Below, piece by piece: positions 6,797 to 14,178 of a stretch of DNA of 17,967 bases. Source of the stretch: Candidatus Dadabacteria bacterium (GTDB taxonomy: Bacteria; Desulfobacterota_D; UBA1144; Nemesobacterales; UBA2774). The notes beneath the pieces were generated by a model. That model was given only the letters and a program-made list of their open reading frames with translations. It ran no database searches and was not told where the DNA came from. The stretch is from the NCBI GenBank assembly GCA_020054175.1, contig JAGVLR010000237.1, positions 1 to 17,967 on the forward strand, given 5' to 3'. A program made the translations under genes and the position numbers. How positions within the stretch are numbered: the stretch's first letter is position 1; each line of letters starts with the position of its first letter.

Positions 6797-7662
6797 AGAG
6801 CATGACGGGATTTGGAAAGAGCTCGGCGGACACCGGGTACGGCAAGGTGGCGATAGAGGCGCGCTCGGAGAATCACAGGTATCTCGACGTTAAGATACAG
6901 CTCCCAGATGCGCTGTCGGCCATAGAACCCGAGCTGTCTGACATCGTAAGGAAGCTCCTTCACAGGGGTAAGGTGAGGATAACCGTTTCGCTCGAAGGGG
7001 TGCAGAACGGCGCGCCGTCTCTCAACATCGATCTCGCGAAACAGTTCAGAAAGAACCTCGAAAAGCTGGAAAAGGAGCTGGGGATTAAAGAGGATATTCG
7101 TCTCGACCACTTTCTCGCGTTGAGGGAGATATTCTCCCCGCAGCCGAAAATCCGGCCCGACGCGAAGGACGTAAAGAGTATAGAGGGCGCGCTCATAGGC
7201 GCCATCAAGAAGCTCGACTCCGCCAGGGTTTCCGAGGGAAAAAAGCTCGAAAATGACCTCGTCCGGAGAATAGGCAAGATAGAGCGTCTTACGCGTTCCA
7301 TACAGAACAAGAGAAAAGATTTCATGAAAACGGCCTCGGCGAAGCTCAAGGAAAGGATTTCGAAAGCCCTCGAAGATGTGCAGGTAGACGAGGGCAAGCT
7401 CTACCAGGAAGCCGCATTTCTGACCGAAAGGAGCGACATAACCGAGGAAATCGTCAGGCTGAACGCCCACACGGCGAAGTTCCGGCAGACTATAAAGGAC
7501 GGCGGATCGGTCGGCAGGGAGCTCGATTTTCTCCTCCAGGAGATGAACAGGGAGGCCGGGACTATATCGGCCAAGGCCAAGGACGCCGAGATATCGCACA
7601 TTACGATAGACCTCCGCTCCGAGCTGGAGAAGATAAGAGAGCAGATACAGAACATAGAATAG
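6793..7662 (+). CDS. yicC: YicC family endoribonuclease
   Basis: YicC proteins are endoribonucleases, linked in E. coli to decay of small RNAs and to stationary-phase fitness. The 289-residue product is a standard length. The N-terminal block is typical (MKSMTGFGKSS, then NHRYLDVKIQLPDAL and LHRGKVRITVS), and the C-terminal DUF1732-type block is complete: RELDFLLQEMNREAGTISAKA, then ITIDLRSELEKIREQIQNIE. The stretch between is helical and charged. One local oddity is RSENHR at about 29-34, where many homologues have V or L in place of E. The ATG overlaps the DUF4416 stop (ATGA), with GAGG about ten bases upstream. In many genomes gmk follows yicC; here sucD follows instead, with its own promoter. 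Confidence 0.95.
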   Translation: MKSMTGFGKSSADTGYGKVAIEARSENHRYLDVKIQLPDALSAIEPELSDIVRKLLHRGKVRITVSLEGVQNGAPSLNIDLAKQFRKNLEKLEKELGIKEDIRLDHFLALREIFSPQPKIRPDAKDVKSIEGALIGAIKKLDSARVSEGKKLENDLVRRIGKIERLTRSIQNKRKDFMKTASAKLKERISKALEDVQVDEGKLYQEAAFLTERSDITEEIVRLNAHTAKFRQTIKDGGSVGRELDFLLQEMNREAGTISAKAKDAEISHITIDLRSELEKIREQIQNIE

Positions 7663-7675
7663 GTATAATTACACT

Positions 7676-7687
7676 GTCCTTAAGGAC
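7676..7687. repeat. Perfect 12-base palindrome after yicC
   Basis: GTCCTTAAGGAC lies 13 bases after the yicC stop and can form a four-pair stem with a TTAA loop, followed by CGTTTT. It may be a weak intrinsic terminator for yicC or a small protein-binding site. The stem is too short to be sure of either. Confidence 0.35.
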
Positions 7688-7711
7688 CGTTTTGGGCCGT
7701 GGGGCGGCGGG

Positions 7712-7740
7712 TTGAAAGGGTTTTTTCGCTATGTTATGAT
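7712..7740 (+). promoter_or_regulatory. Predicted strong sigma70-type promoter for sucD
   Basis: TTGAAA (7712-7717, five of six) and TATGAT (7735-7740, five of six) are separated by exactly 17 bases. Transcription would begin near 7747, leaving a leader of about 57 bases with a GAGGAG site before ATG 7804. This is the best promoter match in the window and supports independent transcription of sucD. Confidence 0.62.
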
Positions 7741-7803
7741 TCCATTCCGCTGAATTAAGATAAATCCACATTTGAAAGGTTATTCCCGAGGAGTGAATAA
7801 ACA

Positions 7804-8673
7804 ATGAGTATCCTGGTCAACCAGAACAGTAAGGTCATCGTACAGGGCATCACGGGGAGCGCGGGCCTCTTCCACGCCACGCAGTGCAGGGACTACGGCA
7901 CGAACGTGGTCGGCGGGGTTACGCCCGGCAAGGGGGGCACCGAAGTAGAAGGGTTTCCTGTATTCGACTCTGTTTCTGACGCCGTCGAGAAAACGGGGGC
8001 GGATACGTCTCTCATCTTCGTTCCGGCGGCCTTCGCTATGGACTCGATGGTAGAGGCTATAGACGCCGGCGTCGAGCTCGTCATATGCATAACGGAAGGT
8101 GTCCCGACTCAGGATATGGTAAAGGTCAAAAAATATCTCTCGGGAAAAAAATCCAGGCTCATCGGCCCTAACTGCCCCGGCGTAATGACGCCTGGAGAGG
8201 CGAAGGTCGGCATCATGCCGGGCTACATACACATGCCCGGGCGCGTCGGGATCATATCCCGGAGCGGAACGCTCACCTACGAGGCCGTATGGCAGCTTTC
8301 TAACCTCAAGATCGGGCAGTCGACGTGCGTCGGCATCGGCGGCGACCCGATAATCGGCTCGACTTTCATCGACATTCTCGGACTCTTCCAGGAAGATAAG
8401 GACACGGACGCCATAATCATGATCGGCGAAATCGGCGGAAGCGCCGAGGAAGAAGCGGCCGAGTTCATAAAGAGTAACGTGACGAAGCCGGTAGTCGCCT
8501 TCATCGCAGGCTCGACCGCGCCCAAGGGTAAGAGGATGGGCCACGCCGGCGCTATCATTTCCGGAAGCTCCGGAAGCGCCAGCGATAAGGTTGCGGCCCT
8601 CGAAAGAGCCGGCGTCAGGGTCAGCCCGAGCCCGGCCGAGATGGGCGAAACCCTCCGGGACGCTATAAATTAA
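7804..8673 (+). CDS. sucD: Succinate-CoA ligase, alpha subunit
   Basis: The alpha subunit binds CoA and carries the phosphohistidine of succinyl-CoA synthetase, which converts succinyl-CoA to succinate while making ATP or GTP in the TCA cycle. The 289 residues match the family end to end: the CoA-binding loop VQGITGSAG at 13-21, VTPGKGG at about 40-46, the IGPNCPGVMTPGEAKVGIMPG region, SRSGTLTYE, GIGGDPIIGS, and the active-site loop GHAGAII with the histidine at residue 247 (codon 8542-8544). GAGGAG lies about ten bases before the ATG. The beta subunit gene sucC normally sits directly upstream, but here yicC does. The enzyme needs a beta subunit, so sucC should be elsewhere. The last 11 bases overlap the convergent epimerase gene. 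Confidence 0.97.
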   Translation: MSILVNQNSKVIVQGITGSAGLFHATQCRDYGTNVVGGVTPGKGGTEVEGFPVFDSVSDAVEKTGADTSLIFVPAAFAMDSMVEAIDAGVELVICITEGVPTQDMVKVKKYLSGKKSRLIGPNCPGVMTPGEAKVGIMPGYIHMPGRVGIISRSGTLTYEAVWQLSNLKIGQSTCVGIGGDPIIGSTFIDILGLFQEDKDTDAIIMIGEIGGSAEEEAAEFIKSNVTKPVVAFIAGSTAPKGKRMGHAGAIISGSSGSASDKVAALERAGVRVSPSPAEMGETLRDAIN

Positions 8674-9625
8674 GCTTGAGGTAGAGGTCGATATTTTCCC
8701 GGAGCCAGTTGTAGTGCTCCGTCAGCCCTTCCTTAATACCAAAGACGGGGGAGTAATTAAAATCCCTCTCCGCTTTTGAGACGTCGGCCGAGGTGTGCCG
8801 CGCGTCGCCCCTTTCCGAATCCTTGTAATCGATTTTTATCTTCGCGCCTGAAATCTCCTCTATGAGGCGTATTGCGTCTATGAGCTTTATGCGCGTACCG
8901 CCGCCGATGTTGTAGCTCTCGCCGTTAACACCGTCGGAAAAGGCCCTGAGATTGGCTTCGACCGCGTCTGTGACGAAAGTGAAGTCGCGCGTCTGCTCGC
9001 CCGTGCCGAAGACAGTGATCGAGCCGCCGGTTATCGCTGCCCTTATGAACCTGTGAAAGGCCATGTCGGGGCGCTGGCGCGGGCCGTAGACCGTGAAATA
9101 CCTGAGCGAGACCACGGGCACGCCGTAGCCTTTGTAGTAGAGCGTCGCGAGGTTCTCGCCTGCGAGCTTCGTCACGCCGTAGGGGGAGACGGGCCTCAGC
9201 TGAACGTCTTCCCTCGTCGGGAACGCCTCGGCGTCGCCGTAGACGGAAGAGGACGAGGCGTAGACGAATTTTTTGAGGTTCTTGTCCTTGGCGGCTTCGA
9301 GAAGGAGCTGCGTACAGGAGATGTTGTTCTTTACGTACTCGCTGAACCTCCCGCCCCAGCTTGTCCTCACACCGGCGATAGCGGCCTGGTGGTATACGCC
9401 CTCGACGCCGGACAGTAATTCATTGAGATCGAGGTCTATAATATCTCCCTCGACGAACTCGAAGCCGGGCTTTCCGAGAAGGGATTTCAGGTTGTTTTCC
9501 TTAATTTCCCGGGGATAAAAATCCAGGAACGAGTCCACGCCGAGGACGCTGTGGCCGCCCGACAGAAGCCTCTCGGCAAGGTGTGAACCAATGAATCCCG
9601 AAACCCCCGTCACCATTATTCGCAT
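8663..9625 (-). CDS. NAD-dependent sugar-nucleotide epimerase (extended SDR family)
   Basis: A cytoplasmic enzyme that most likely epimerises a UDP-sugar for cell-surface polysaccharide; UDP-glucose and UDP-glucuronate 4-epimerases are the closest types by eye. The 320 residues show the nucleotide-binding G7-x2-G10-x2-G13 motif, D31 after the second strand (a marker of NAD preference), YASSSSVYG with the catalytic serine at about 124-127, and Y149-x3-K153. The C-terminal part has the usual RYFTVYGPRQRPDMA, the TRDFTFVTDAVEA motif and a substrate-lid region. GGGAGG lies about 12 bases before ATG 9625; a second in-frame ATG at 9616 would cut into the first strand. Its neighbours are unrelated, so the sugar cannot be fixed from context. 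The stop is within sucD, 11 bases convergent overlap. Confidence 0.9.
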   Translation of the reverse strand: MRIMVTGVSGFIGSHLAERLLSGGHSVLGVDSFLDFYPREIKENNLKSLLGKPGFEFVEGDIIDLDLNELLSGVEGVYHQAAIAGVRTSWGGRFSEYVKNNISCTQLLLEAAKDKNLKKFVYASSSSVYGDAEAFPTREDVQLRPVSPYGVTKLAGENLATLYYKGYGVPVVSLRYFTVYGPRQRPDMAFHRFIRAAITGGSITVFGTGEQTRDFTFVTDAVEANLRAFSDGVNGESYNIGGGTRIKLIDAIRLIEEISGAKIKIDYKDSERGDARHTSADVSKAERDFNYSPVFGIKEGLTEHYNWLRENIDLYLKLNL

Positions 9626-9674
9626 GCTGTAAAGCCGCCTCCCGGCAATTGTTTAGTCCCCGCAGCGGCGCCGT

Positions 9675-9703
9675 TTGACAAAAATCCGGCGGGGAAATAG
9701 ATT
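9675..9703 (+). promoter_or_regulatory. Predicted promoter giving a near-leaderless message
   Basis: A perfect TTGACA (9675-9680) is followed after 17 bases by TAGATT (9698-9703, four of six). Transcription would start near 9710, only about three bases before ATG 9713, and no ribosome site precedes that ATG. Either the message is close to leaderless or the real promoter is another pair upstream. Confidence 0.45.
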
Positions 9704-9712
9704 TGTATACGA

Positions 9713-10177
9713 ATGAAAACCGGAATAATAATACCTCTCATTTTACTCGCGGTCACTGCGGCCCCGGGCGTATCCTCGGCAATACCCCGGCCATGCTCTC
9801 AGGAGGAGCTTACCCAAAGCTCGGACTATGCCGTGGAAGGGACCGTGACGAAGGTCGAGTGCGGAGAGGCGTACGACTCGGGGGAGTGCAGGGCTATAGA
9901 CGGGGAGAGCGGTTTTAAGCCCGAGACGGTGGCGAAATGCACGGCAATGGTATCAGTTACAAAGAGCCTGAAGGGGGATTATGCCCCCGGGAGCGAGGCC
10001 CCTTTGCCGTTTTTGAAAGTCGTATCGGCGTGTGAAAATGGGAGCCATATCATCCCCGGGAGCCCTAAAGCGGATCTCGCCGAGAAGATGCTCGTAAGGT
10101 ATTACAACTCCAGAACGTGCAGATACTCGAATCTCGAAGTGCTCCCCTCCCCTACTCCCGGGCCTCAGAACAAATAA
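9713..10177 (+). CDS. Exported six-cysteine protein of unknown function
   Basis: Not recognised as a named family. The 154-residue product starts MKTG, has a hydrophobic run to about residue 17 and a good signal peptidase I site after VSSA (residue 23), so it should be periplasmic or secreted; there is no lipobox. The mature part has six cysteines (28, 50, 59, 76, 107, 136), an even number that would allow three disulfides. Strands such as YAVEGTVTKVEC and AMVSVTKSLKGDY suggest a small beta-barrel, loosely like the OB-fold of TIMP/NTR domains ('...V.G.V..V...V...LKG'); this is only a resemblance. The tail is P-rich (PSPTPGP). It is preceded by a good -35/-10 pair and followed after 55 bases by hyuB, with which it shows no obvious functional link. 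Confidence 0.75.
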   Translation: MKTGIIIPLILLAVTAAPGVSSAIPRPCSQEELTQSSDYAVEGTVTKVECGEAYDSGECRAIDGESGFKPETVAKCTAMVSVTKSLKGDYAPGSEAPLPFLKVVSACENGSHIIPGSPKADLAEKMLVRYYNSRTCRYSNLEVLPSPTPGPQNK

Positions 10178-10232
10178 TCCATTTTTGCCGAAAGCCCGGT
10201 ATAATTCCGGAAGCGTTGTCCAGGTCGTTCAC

Positions 10233-11816
10233 ATGCCGTTAAGCTCCTTTGAACTCGAAATATTCAGGAACATACTGAGCTCGATAGCCGAGGAAATGGG
10301 CGTCGTCCTCGTGCGGGCCGCCTTCTCGCCCAACATAAAGGAAAGAAGGGACCTCTCCTGCGCAATATTCAAGACGGACGGCGAGATGATAGCCCAGGCC
10401 GCCCACATACCCGTGCATCTGGGATCAATGAGCTTCGCCGTGAGGGCCGTAATCAACGAGCCCGATACCGCGCCCGGCGATGTGTTCATACTTAACGACC
10501 CTTATAAAGGCGGGACTCACCTCCCCGATGTAACCTGCATTGCCCCCGTATTCATCGGCGGGAAGCTGGAATTTTATGTGGCCGCGCGGGCCCACCACGC
10601 AGACATCGGCGGCCTTACTCCCGGCTCCATGCCGCTTTCGACCTCCATACACGAGGAAGGGCTCTTGATTCCGCCTTCGAGGCTTTACCGTAAGGGAAGG
10701 CTGAACAAGAAGCTATTCGATGAAATCCTCTCAGCTACGAGGGACCCCGAGGAAAGGGAGGGAGATCTCCGAGCGCAGCTGGGATCGCTGGAGCTCGGGG
10801 CGAAGAGGCTGAACCATGCGGCGGAGAAATACTCGCTCCGGAAAATAAAGGAAGCAGGCGACGAGCTCCTTGCGTACAGCGAGAAGATGATTAGGGAGGT
10901 CATCAGGCGGATTCCCGATGGAAGATACGAATTTTCTGACTTTCTCGACGACGACGGGGCAGGCACGAAGAACATCCCGATCAGGGTTGCTATAGACATA
11001 AAGGGCGGCGGGGCGACGGTTGACTTTGCCGGCACGTCGAAGATGGTGAAGGGGTGCGTGAACACGCCGCTAAGCGTTACGACAGCGGCTGTAGTATACG
11101 TATTCCAGTGTATGGCACCCGTGGAGATGCCGCTTAACTCGGGGCCGCTCCGCGCGATACGAATCGCTGCCGAGAAAGGATCGATACTGCACGCGCAGTA
11201 CCCGGCTGCAGTCGTGGGCGGGAACACGGAAACCTCGCAGCGAGTCGTGGATGTTGTGTTCGGGGCGCTCTCGAAGGCCGCGCCCGAAAGAATCCCCGCG
11301 GCGAGCGCCGGGACTATGAGCAACACTACGTTCGGCGGCGTGAATCCCGCGACCGGGAAGAAGTTCGCCTATTACGAGACTATCGCCGGCGGCATGGGCG
11401 GAAGGTTCGGGAAAGACGGCGTGAGCGCGGTGCAGACTCACATGACGAATACCCTCAACACTCCTATCGAAGCCCTCGAAAGGGAGCTCCCTGTGATGAT
11501 AGATTCGTACAGCGTCAGGAGGGGGAGCGGTGGTGTCGGGCGGTACAGGGGCGGAGACGGGATAGTGAGGAAGTACAGGTTTCTCACGGATGCAGTGCTC
11601 TCGATCATAACCGAGAGAAGAACCCACTCCCCATATGGGATTGAAGGCGGAGATAGCGGGAAAAGGGGCAGGAACACACTCACGAGGCGCGGCAAGAGTA
11701 TGCAGATAGCCCCTAAGGTGACTCTCGATATAAAAAAGGGAGACGTGCTCGGCATAGAGACCCCGGGGGGCGGGGGATGGGGTAAAGCTCCGAAACGAGG
11801 CGGTACACACAGATGA
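10233..11816 (+). CDS. hyuB: Hydantoinase B / oxoprolinase-type subunit
   Basis: HyuB-type subunits act with HyuA in ATP-dependent opening of hydantoin or 5-oxoproline rings, and relatives act in acetone carboxylase. From ATG 10233 the product has 527 residues, the usual length, starting PLSSFELEIFRNILSSIAEEMG as family members do. The familiar motifs follow: SPNIKERRDLSCAIF, AHIPVHLGSM, FILNDPYKGGTHLPD, ARAHHADIGG, GNTETSQRVVDVV, and the final ETPGGGGWG. It is probably cytoplasmic. An in-frame TTG upstream at 10185 adds non-family residues. No hyuA lies beside it, which is unusual because the two are normally adjacent or fused. The stop overlaps the ATG of the Memo-type gene (ATGA), so the two are translated together. 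The exact substrate cannot be read from the sequence. Confidence 0.93.
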   Translation: MPLSSFELEIFRNILSSIAEEMGVVLVRAAFSPNIKERRDLSCAIFKTDGEMIAQAAHIPVHLGSMSFAVRAVINEPDTAPGDVFILNDPYKGGTHLPDVTCIAPVFIGGKLEFYVAARAHHADIGGLTPGSMPLSTSIHEEGLLIPPSRLYRKGRLNKKLFDEILSATRDPEEREGDLRAQLGSLELGAKRLNHAAEKYSLRKIKEAGDELLAYSEKMIREVIRRIPDGRYEFSDFLDDDGAGTKNIPIRVAIDIKGGGATVDFAGTSKMVKGCVNTPLSVTTAAVVYVFQCMAPVEMPLNSGPLRAIRIAAEKGSILHAQYPAAVVGGNTETSQRVVDVVFGALSKAAPERIPAASAGTMSNTTFGGVNPATGKKFAYYETIAGGMGGRFGKDGVSAVQTHMTNTLNTPIEALERELPVMIDSYSVRRGSGGVGRYRGGDGIVRKYRFLTDAVLSIITERRTHSPYGIEGGDSGKRGRNTLTRRGKSMQIAPKVTLDIKKGDVLGIETPGGGGWGKAPKRGGTHR

Positions 11817-13036
11817 CAGAATATCCGAAGCTGAGATACATAGAGGCCATTCCGTCGGAGGCCGATGGTGAGAAGGTTATATACCTCCGGGACCCTCAGA
11901 ACCCCGGAAGCAACGTGCTTGCCGTTTCGCCCGGGACGGTTCTCGCCCTCAGTCTTTTTAACGGGGAGAACAGCGTCGATGACGTTTGCGGAATTCTCTC
12001 CCAAAAGTATGGAGGCGAGGTCAGGAAAGAGGATGTCGAGAATCTTGTCGCGAAGCTCGACGAGGCGCTTTTTCTCGACAGCAGGCGCTACAGGGATTAC
12101 AGGGACGCCATCGAGCGGGAATTCAGGGAGTCGGACGTGAGGGAGCCGGAATTCGCGGGGCTCTCCTATCCGGCGGATGCATCGGAGCTGGAAGAATGGT
12201 TCAGGACATTCCTGGAAAAGTCGGGCAACGGGAAGACCGCCAATGGAAAAGGAAAGCTGAAAGGAATAATATCCCCCCACATCGATTACAGCCGGGGCGG
12301 TGTGTCATACGCCAGGGCCTACGAGACACTTCCCGACAGCGCGGCGGACGTCTTTATCATATTCGGAACCTCACACTATGCGTCCGTTGACAACCCTTTC
12401 ATATTGACGCGAAAAAATTTCAGAACCCCTCTCGGCGAGGCGAAGACGGACAGGAATATAGTCGGGAGGCTGGAGGCTGCCTGTACATGGGACCTCTACG
12501 AGGGCGAGATTTCGCATCGGGCGGAGCACTCGATCGAATTTCAGGTCGCGTTCCTGCAGCACATGCTGAACGGTGAGCGGGACTTCTCTATAGTGCCCGT
12601 ATTATGCAATTCTTTTCATAGAATGGTGATGGACGGGATCTCTCCTTACGAAGACGGACGGGTGTCGAAGTTCCTCGATGAGATGCGTGCGATAGTTTCA
12701 GGGCTCGGCGAGAGGGCGTTCATAATAGCGGGGGCCGACATGGCGCACGTGGGGCTTAAGTTCGGCGACAGCGAGAGCGTCAACGACTCCACGCTCCGAG
12801 TGATAAGGGAAAGAGACCTCATGTCTCTCGCCTTCGGCGAAAAAATGGACGCCGAGGGATTTTACAGGTCGATAGAAGCCGAAAAGGACTGGCGGAAAAT
12901 ATGCGGTCTCTCGCCGATATACGCCGCACTCGCGACAATGGAGGCTAAGAGCGGCGTTCTACTCGACTACGACCAGGCGCTGGAACCGGATACCGGCTCC
13001 GTCGTCAGCTTCGCAAGCATGGGGTTTTATCTCTGA
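11813..13036 (+). CDS. Memo-family protein (AmmeMemoRadiSam system protein B type) with N-terminal helical domain
   Basis: Two parts are visible in 407 residues. Residues 1 to about 110 form a winged-helix or PqqD-like domain (YLRDP near 24-28, LSLFNGENSVDDVCGIL, LVAKLDEALFLDS), an extension seen in many bacterial Memo proteins. Residues from about 148 form the Memo domain, related to extradiol dioxygenases, with the likely metal and active-site residues H156 (SPHIDY), H188 (GTSHY), H239 (EHSIEFQ), D309 and H312 (GADMAHVG) and C364 (KICG). These correspond to the iron-binding H, H and C of human MEMO1 and the nearby D/H pair. Residues 135-149 are a low-complexity K/G/N linker. The usual partners, an AMMECR1-like gene and a radical SAM gene, are not in the window. 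The ATG overlaps the hyuB stop. Cellular role unknown. Confidence 0.9.
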   Translation: MTEYPKLRYIEAIPSEADGEKVIYLRDPQNPGSNVLAVSPGTVLALSLFNGENSVDDVCGILSQKYGGEVRKEDVENLVAKLDEALFLDSRRYRDYRDAIEREFRESDVREPEFAGLSYPADASELEEWFRTFLEKSGNGKTANGKGKLKGIISPHIDYSRGGVSYARAYETLPDSAADVFIIFGTSHYASVDNPFILTRKNFRTPLGEAKTDRNIVGRLEAACTWDLYEGEISHRAEHSIEFQVAFLQHMLNGERDFSIVPVLCNSFHRMVMDGISPYEDGRVSKFLDEMRAIVSGLGERAFIIAGADMAHVGLKFGDSESVNDSTLRVIRERDLMSLAFGEKMDAEGFYRSIEAEKDWRKICGLSPIYAALATMEAKSGVLLDYDQALEPDTGSVVSFASMGFYL

Positions 13037-13044
13037 CTCTAAAT

Positions 13045-13059
13045 CCGTATAACATACGG
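13045..13059. repeat. Small hairpin after the Memo-type gene
   Basis: CCGTAT and ATACGG form a perfect six-pair stem around AAC, eight bases after the stop. No T-run follows, so it is not a standard intrinsic terminator; it may protect the 3' end or assist termination. Confidence 0.4.
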
Positions 13060-13075
13060 GCGAATCATCAGGCAT

Positions 13076-13081
13076 TATAAT
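13076..13081 (+). promoter_or_regulatory. Possible -10 element for the M19 dipeptidase gene
   Basis: A perfect TATAAT lies in the 101-base gap 13037-13137, with no good -35 box 16-18 bases upstream. It would give a leader of roughly 50-60 bases. The call is weak because hexamers of this kind occur by chance. Confidence 0.3.
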
Positions 13082-13137
13082 CTCTACAATCCTAGAACGT
13101 CGGGCGGCACGGCGAGACCGGCCGCGCACATAAACTT

Positions 13138-14115
13138 ATGGATACAGCTATGCAGAAAGACTTTTTTATTCTCGACGCGCACGAGGACATCGCATTTCAC
13201 CTTAACTACTTCGACAGGGATTTCGTAAGCCCCGAATCGCCCTGCATGATAACCCTCCCCTGGCTTAAGGAAGGGAATGTAAAACTCGTATTTAACACCA
13301 TATTCGTTCACCCAAAACACAAACCTGGAAAGACGCTCGAATCGGCGCTCGCTCAGTTCGATACGTACGAGAAAATTTACCGTGAGCATGCGGACGAGGT
13401 GTTCCAGGTTAAGACATGCCAAGATCTGGACGACATAGAACACAGCACGCGCATAGGATTTCTCACGCTCATGGAGGGTGCGGACCCTCTGGAATCGCCG
13501 GAAAAGCTCGGCGAGTTTTACGATAGGGGCGTCCGGATCATAGGGCTATGCTGGAACGACAGGAACATCTACGCTTCGGGAAACGATACTGGCGAAGGCC
13601 TCTCTGAAAAAGGGAAAAAGCTCATTGAAGAGATGAACAGGCTTGGAATAACGCTCGACCTCTCCCACATAAACGAAAATGGGTTCAGGGAGGCGATAGG
13701 TCTGACCGGGCTCATACCGATTGCATCGCACTCGAACGCGAGGGCTGTCACCGACCACCCGAGAAACCTCCGGGATGAGCAGATAACAGCTATAGCCGAG
13801 CGGGGAGGAGTGGTAGGGCTCGTGTTATACAACCAGTTCCTCAAGACAGGCGAGGGAACGCCGACACTCGAAGACGTATTTACGCATGCGGATTACCTGG
13901 TGAGCCTCGTCGGCGAGGATCACGTCGGCCTCGGAAGCGATATGGACGGGGCGCGCATCGAGGACTTTCCGGAGGGGCTCAGAAAGATTTCGGACCTTCC
14001 TAAAATAGCCGGCTTCTTCCTGGAGAAGGGCTATTCCGAAGAAAGAGTAAGAAAAATAATGGGCGGGAATTTTCTAAGGGTGATGAGGGAAAATCTCCGC
14101 CGTTTTTCGCGCTGA
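13138..14115 (+). CDS. Membrane dipeptidase-like metallopeptidase (peptidase family M19)
   Basis: M19 enzymes are binuclear zinc hydrolases that cleave dipeptides, often with a D-residue at the second position. The 325-residue product has the full set of metal ligands: D13-x-H15-x-D17 (DAHED), E113 in LTLMEG, H177 in DLSH, H198 in ASHSNARAV and D268 in GLGSDMDG, plus the family's LCWNDRNIYASG near 137-148. The opening DAHED is a variant of the usual DGHND. There is no signal peptide or lipobox, so it is probably cytoplasmic despite the family name. ATG 13138 and ATG 13150 are both possible starts; neither has a good ribosome site, and the difference is four residues. It stands apart from the genes upstream and may serve peptide or cell-wall recycling. 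Confidence 0.92.
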   Translation: MDTAMQKDFFILDAHEDIAFHLNYFDRDFVSPESPCMITLPWLKEGNVKLVFNTIFVHPKHKPGKTLESALAQFDTYEKIYREHADEVFQVKTCQDLDDIEHSTRIGFLTLMEGADPLESPEKLGEFYDRGVRIIGLCWNDRNIYASGNDTGEGLSEKGKKLIEEMNRLGITLDLSHINENGFREAIGLTGLIPIASHSNARAVTDHPRNLRDEQITAIAERGGVVGLVLYNQFLKTGEGTPTLEDVFTHADYLVSLVGEDHVGLGSDMDGARIEDFPEGLRKISDLPKIAGFFLEKGYSEERVRKIMGGNFLRVMRENLRRFSR

Positions 14116-14178
14116 TCCACACAAAAAATTCTCGAAACTTCAAAATCAGAATCACGTGGCGGACATGCAGACCCGAAT

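Noticed and set aside
6712..7599. A 295-codon opening on the minus strand
   Set aside because: It lies antisense to yicC, whose product is complete and conserved; the mirrored product is featureless.
7780..8544. A 254-codon opening on the minus strand
   Set aside because: It is antisense to sucD, which is intact with its catalytic histidine.
10200..10205. Perfect TATAAT between the exported protein gene and hyuB as a promoter
   Set aside because: No -35-like hexamer lies 16-18 bases upstream and no extended -10 TG is present, so I do not call it.
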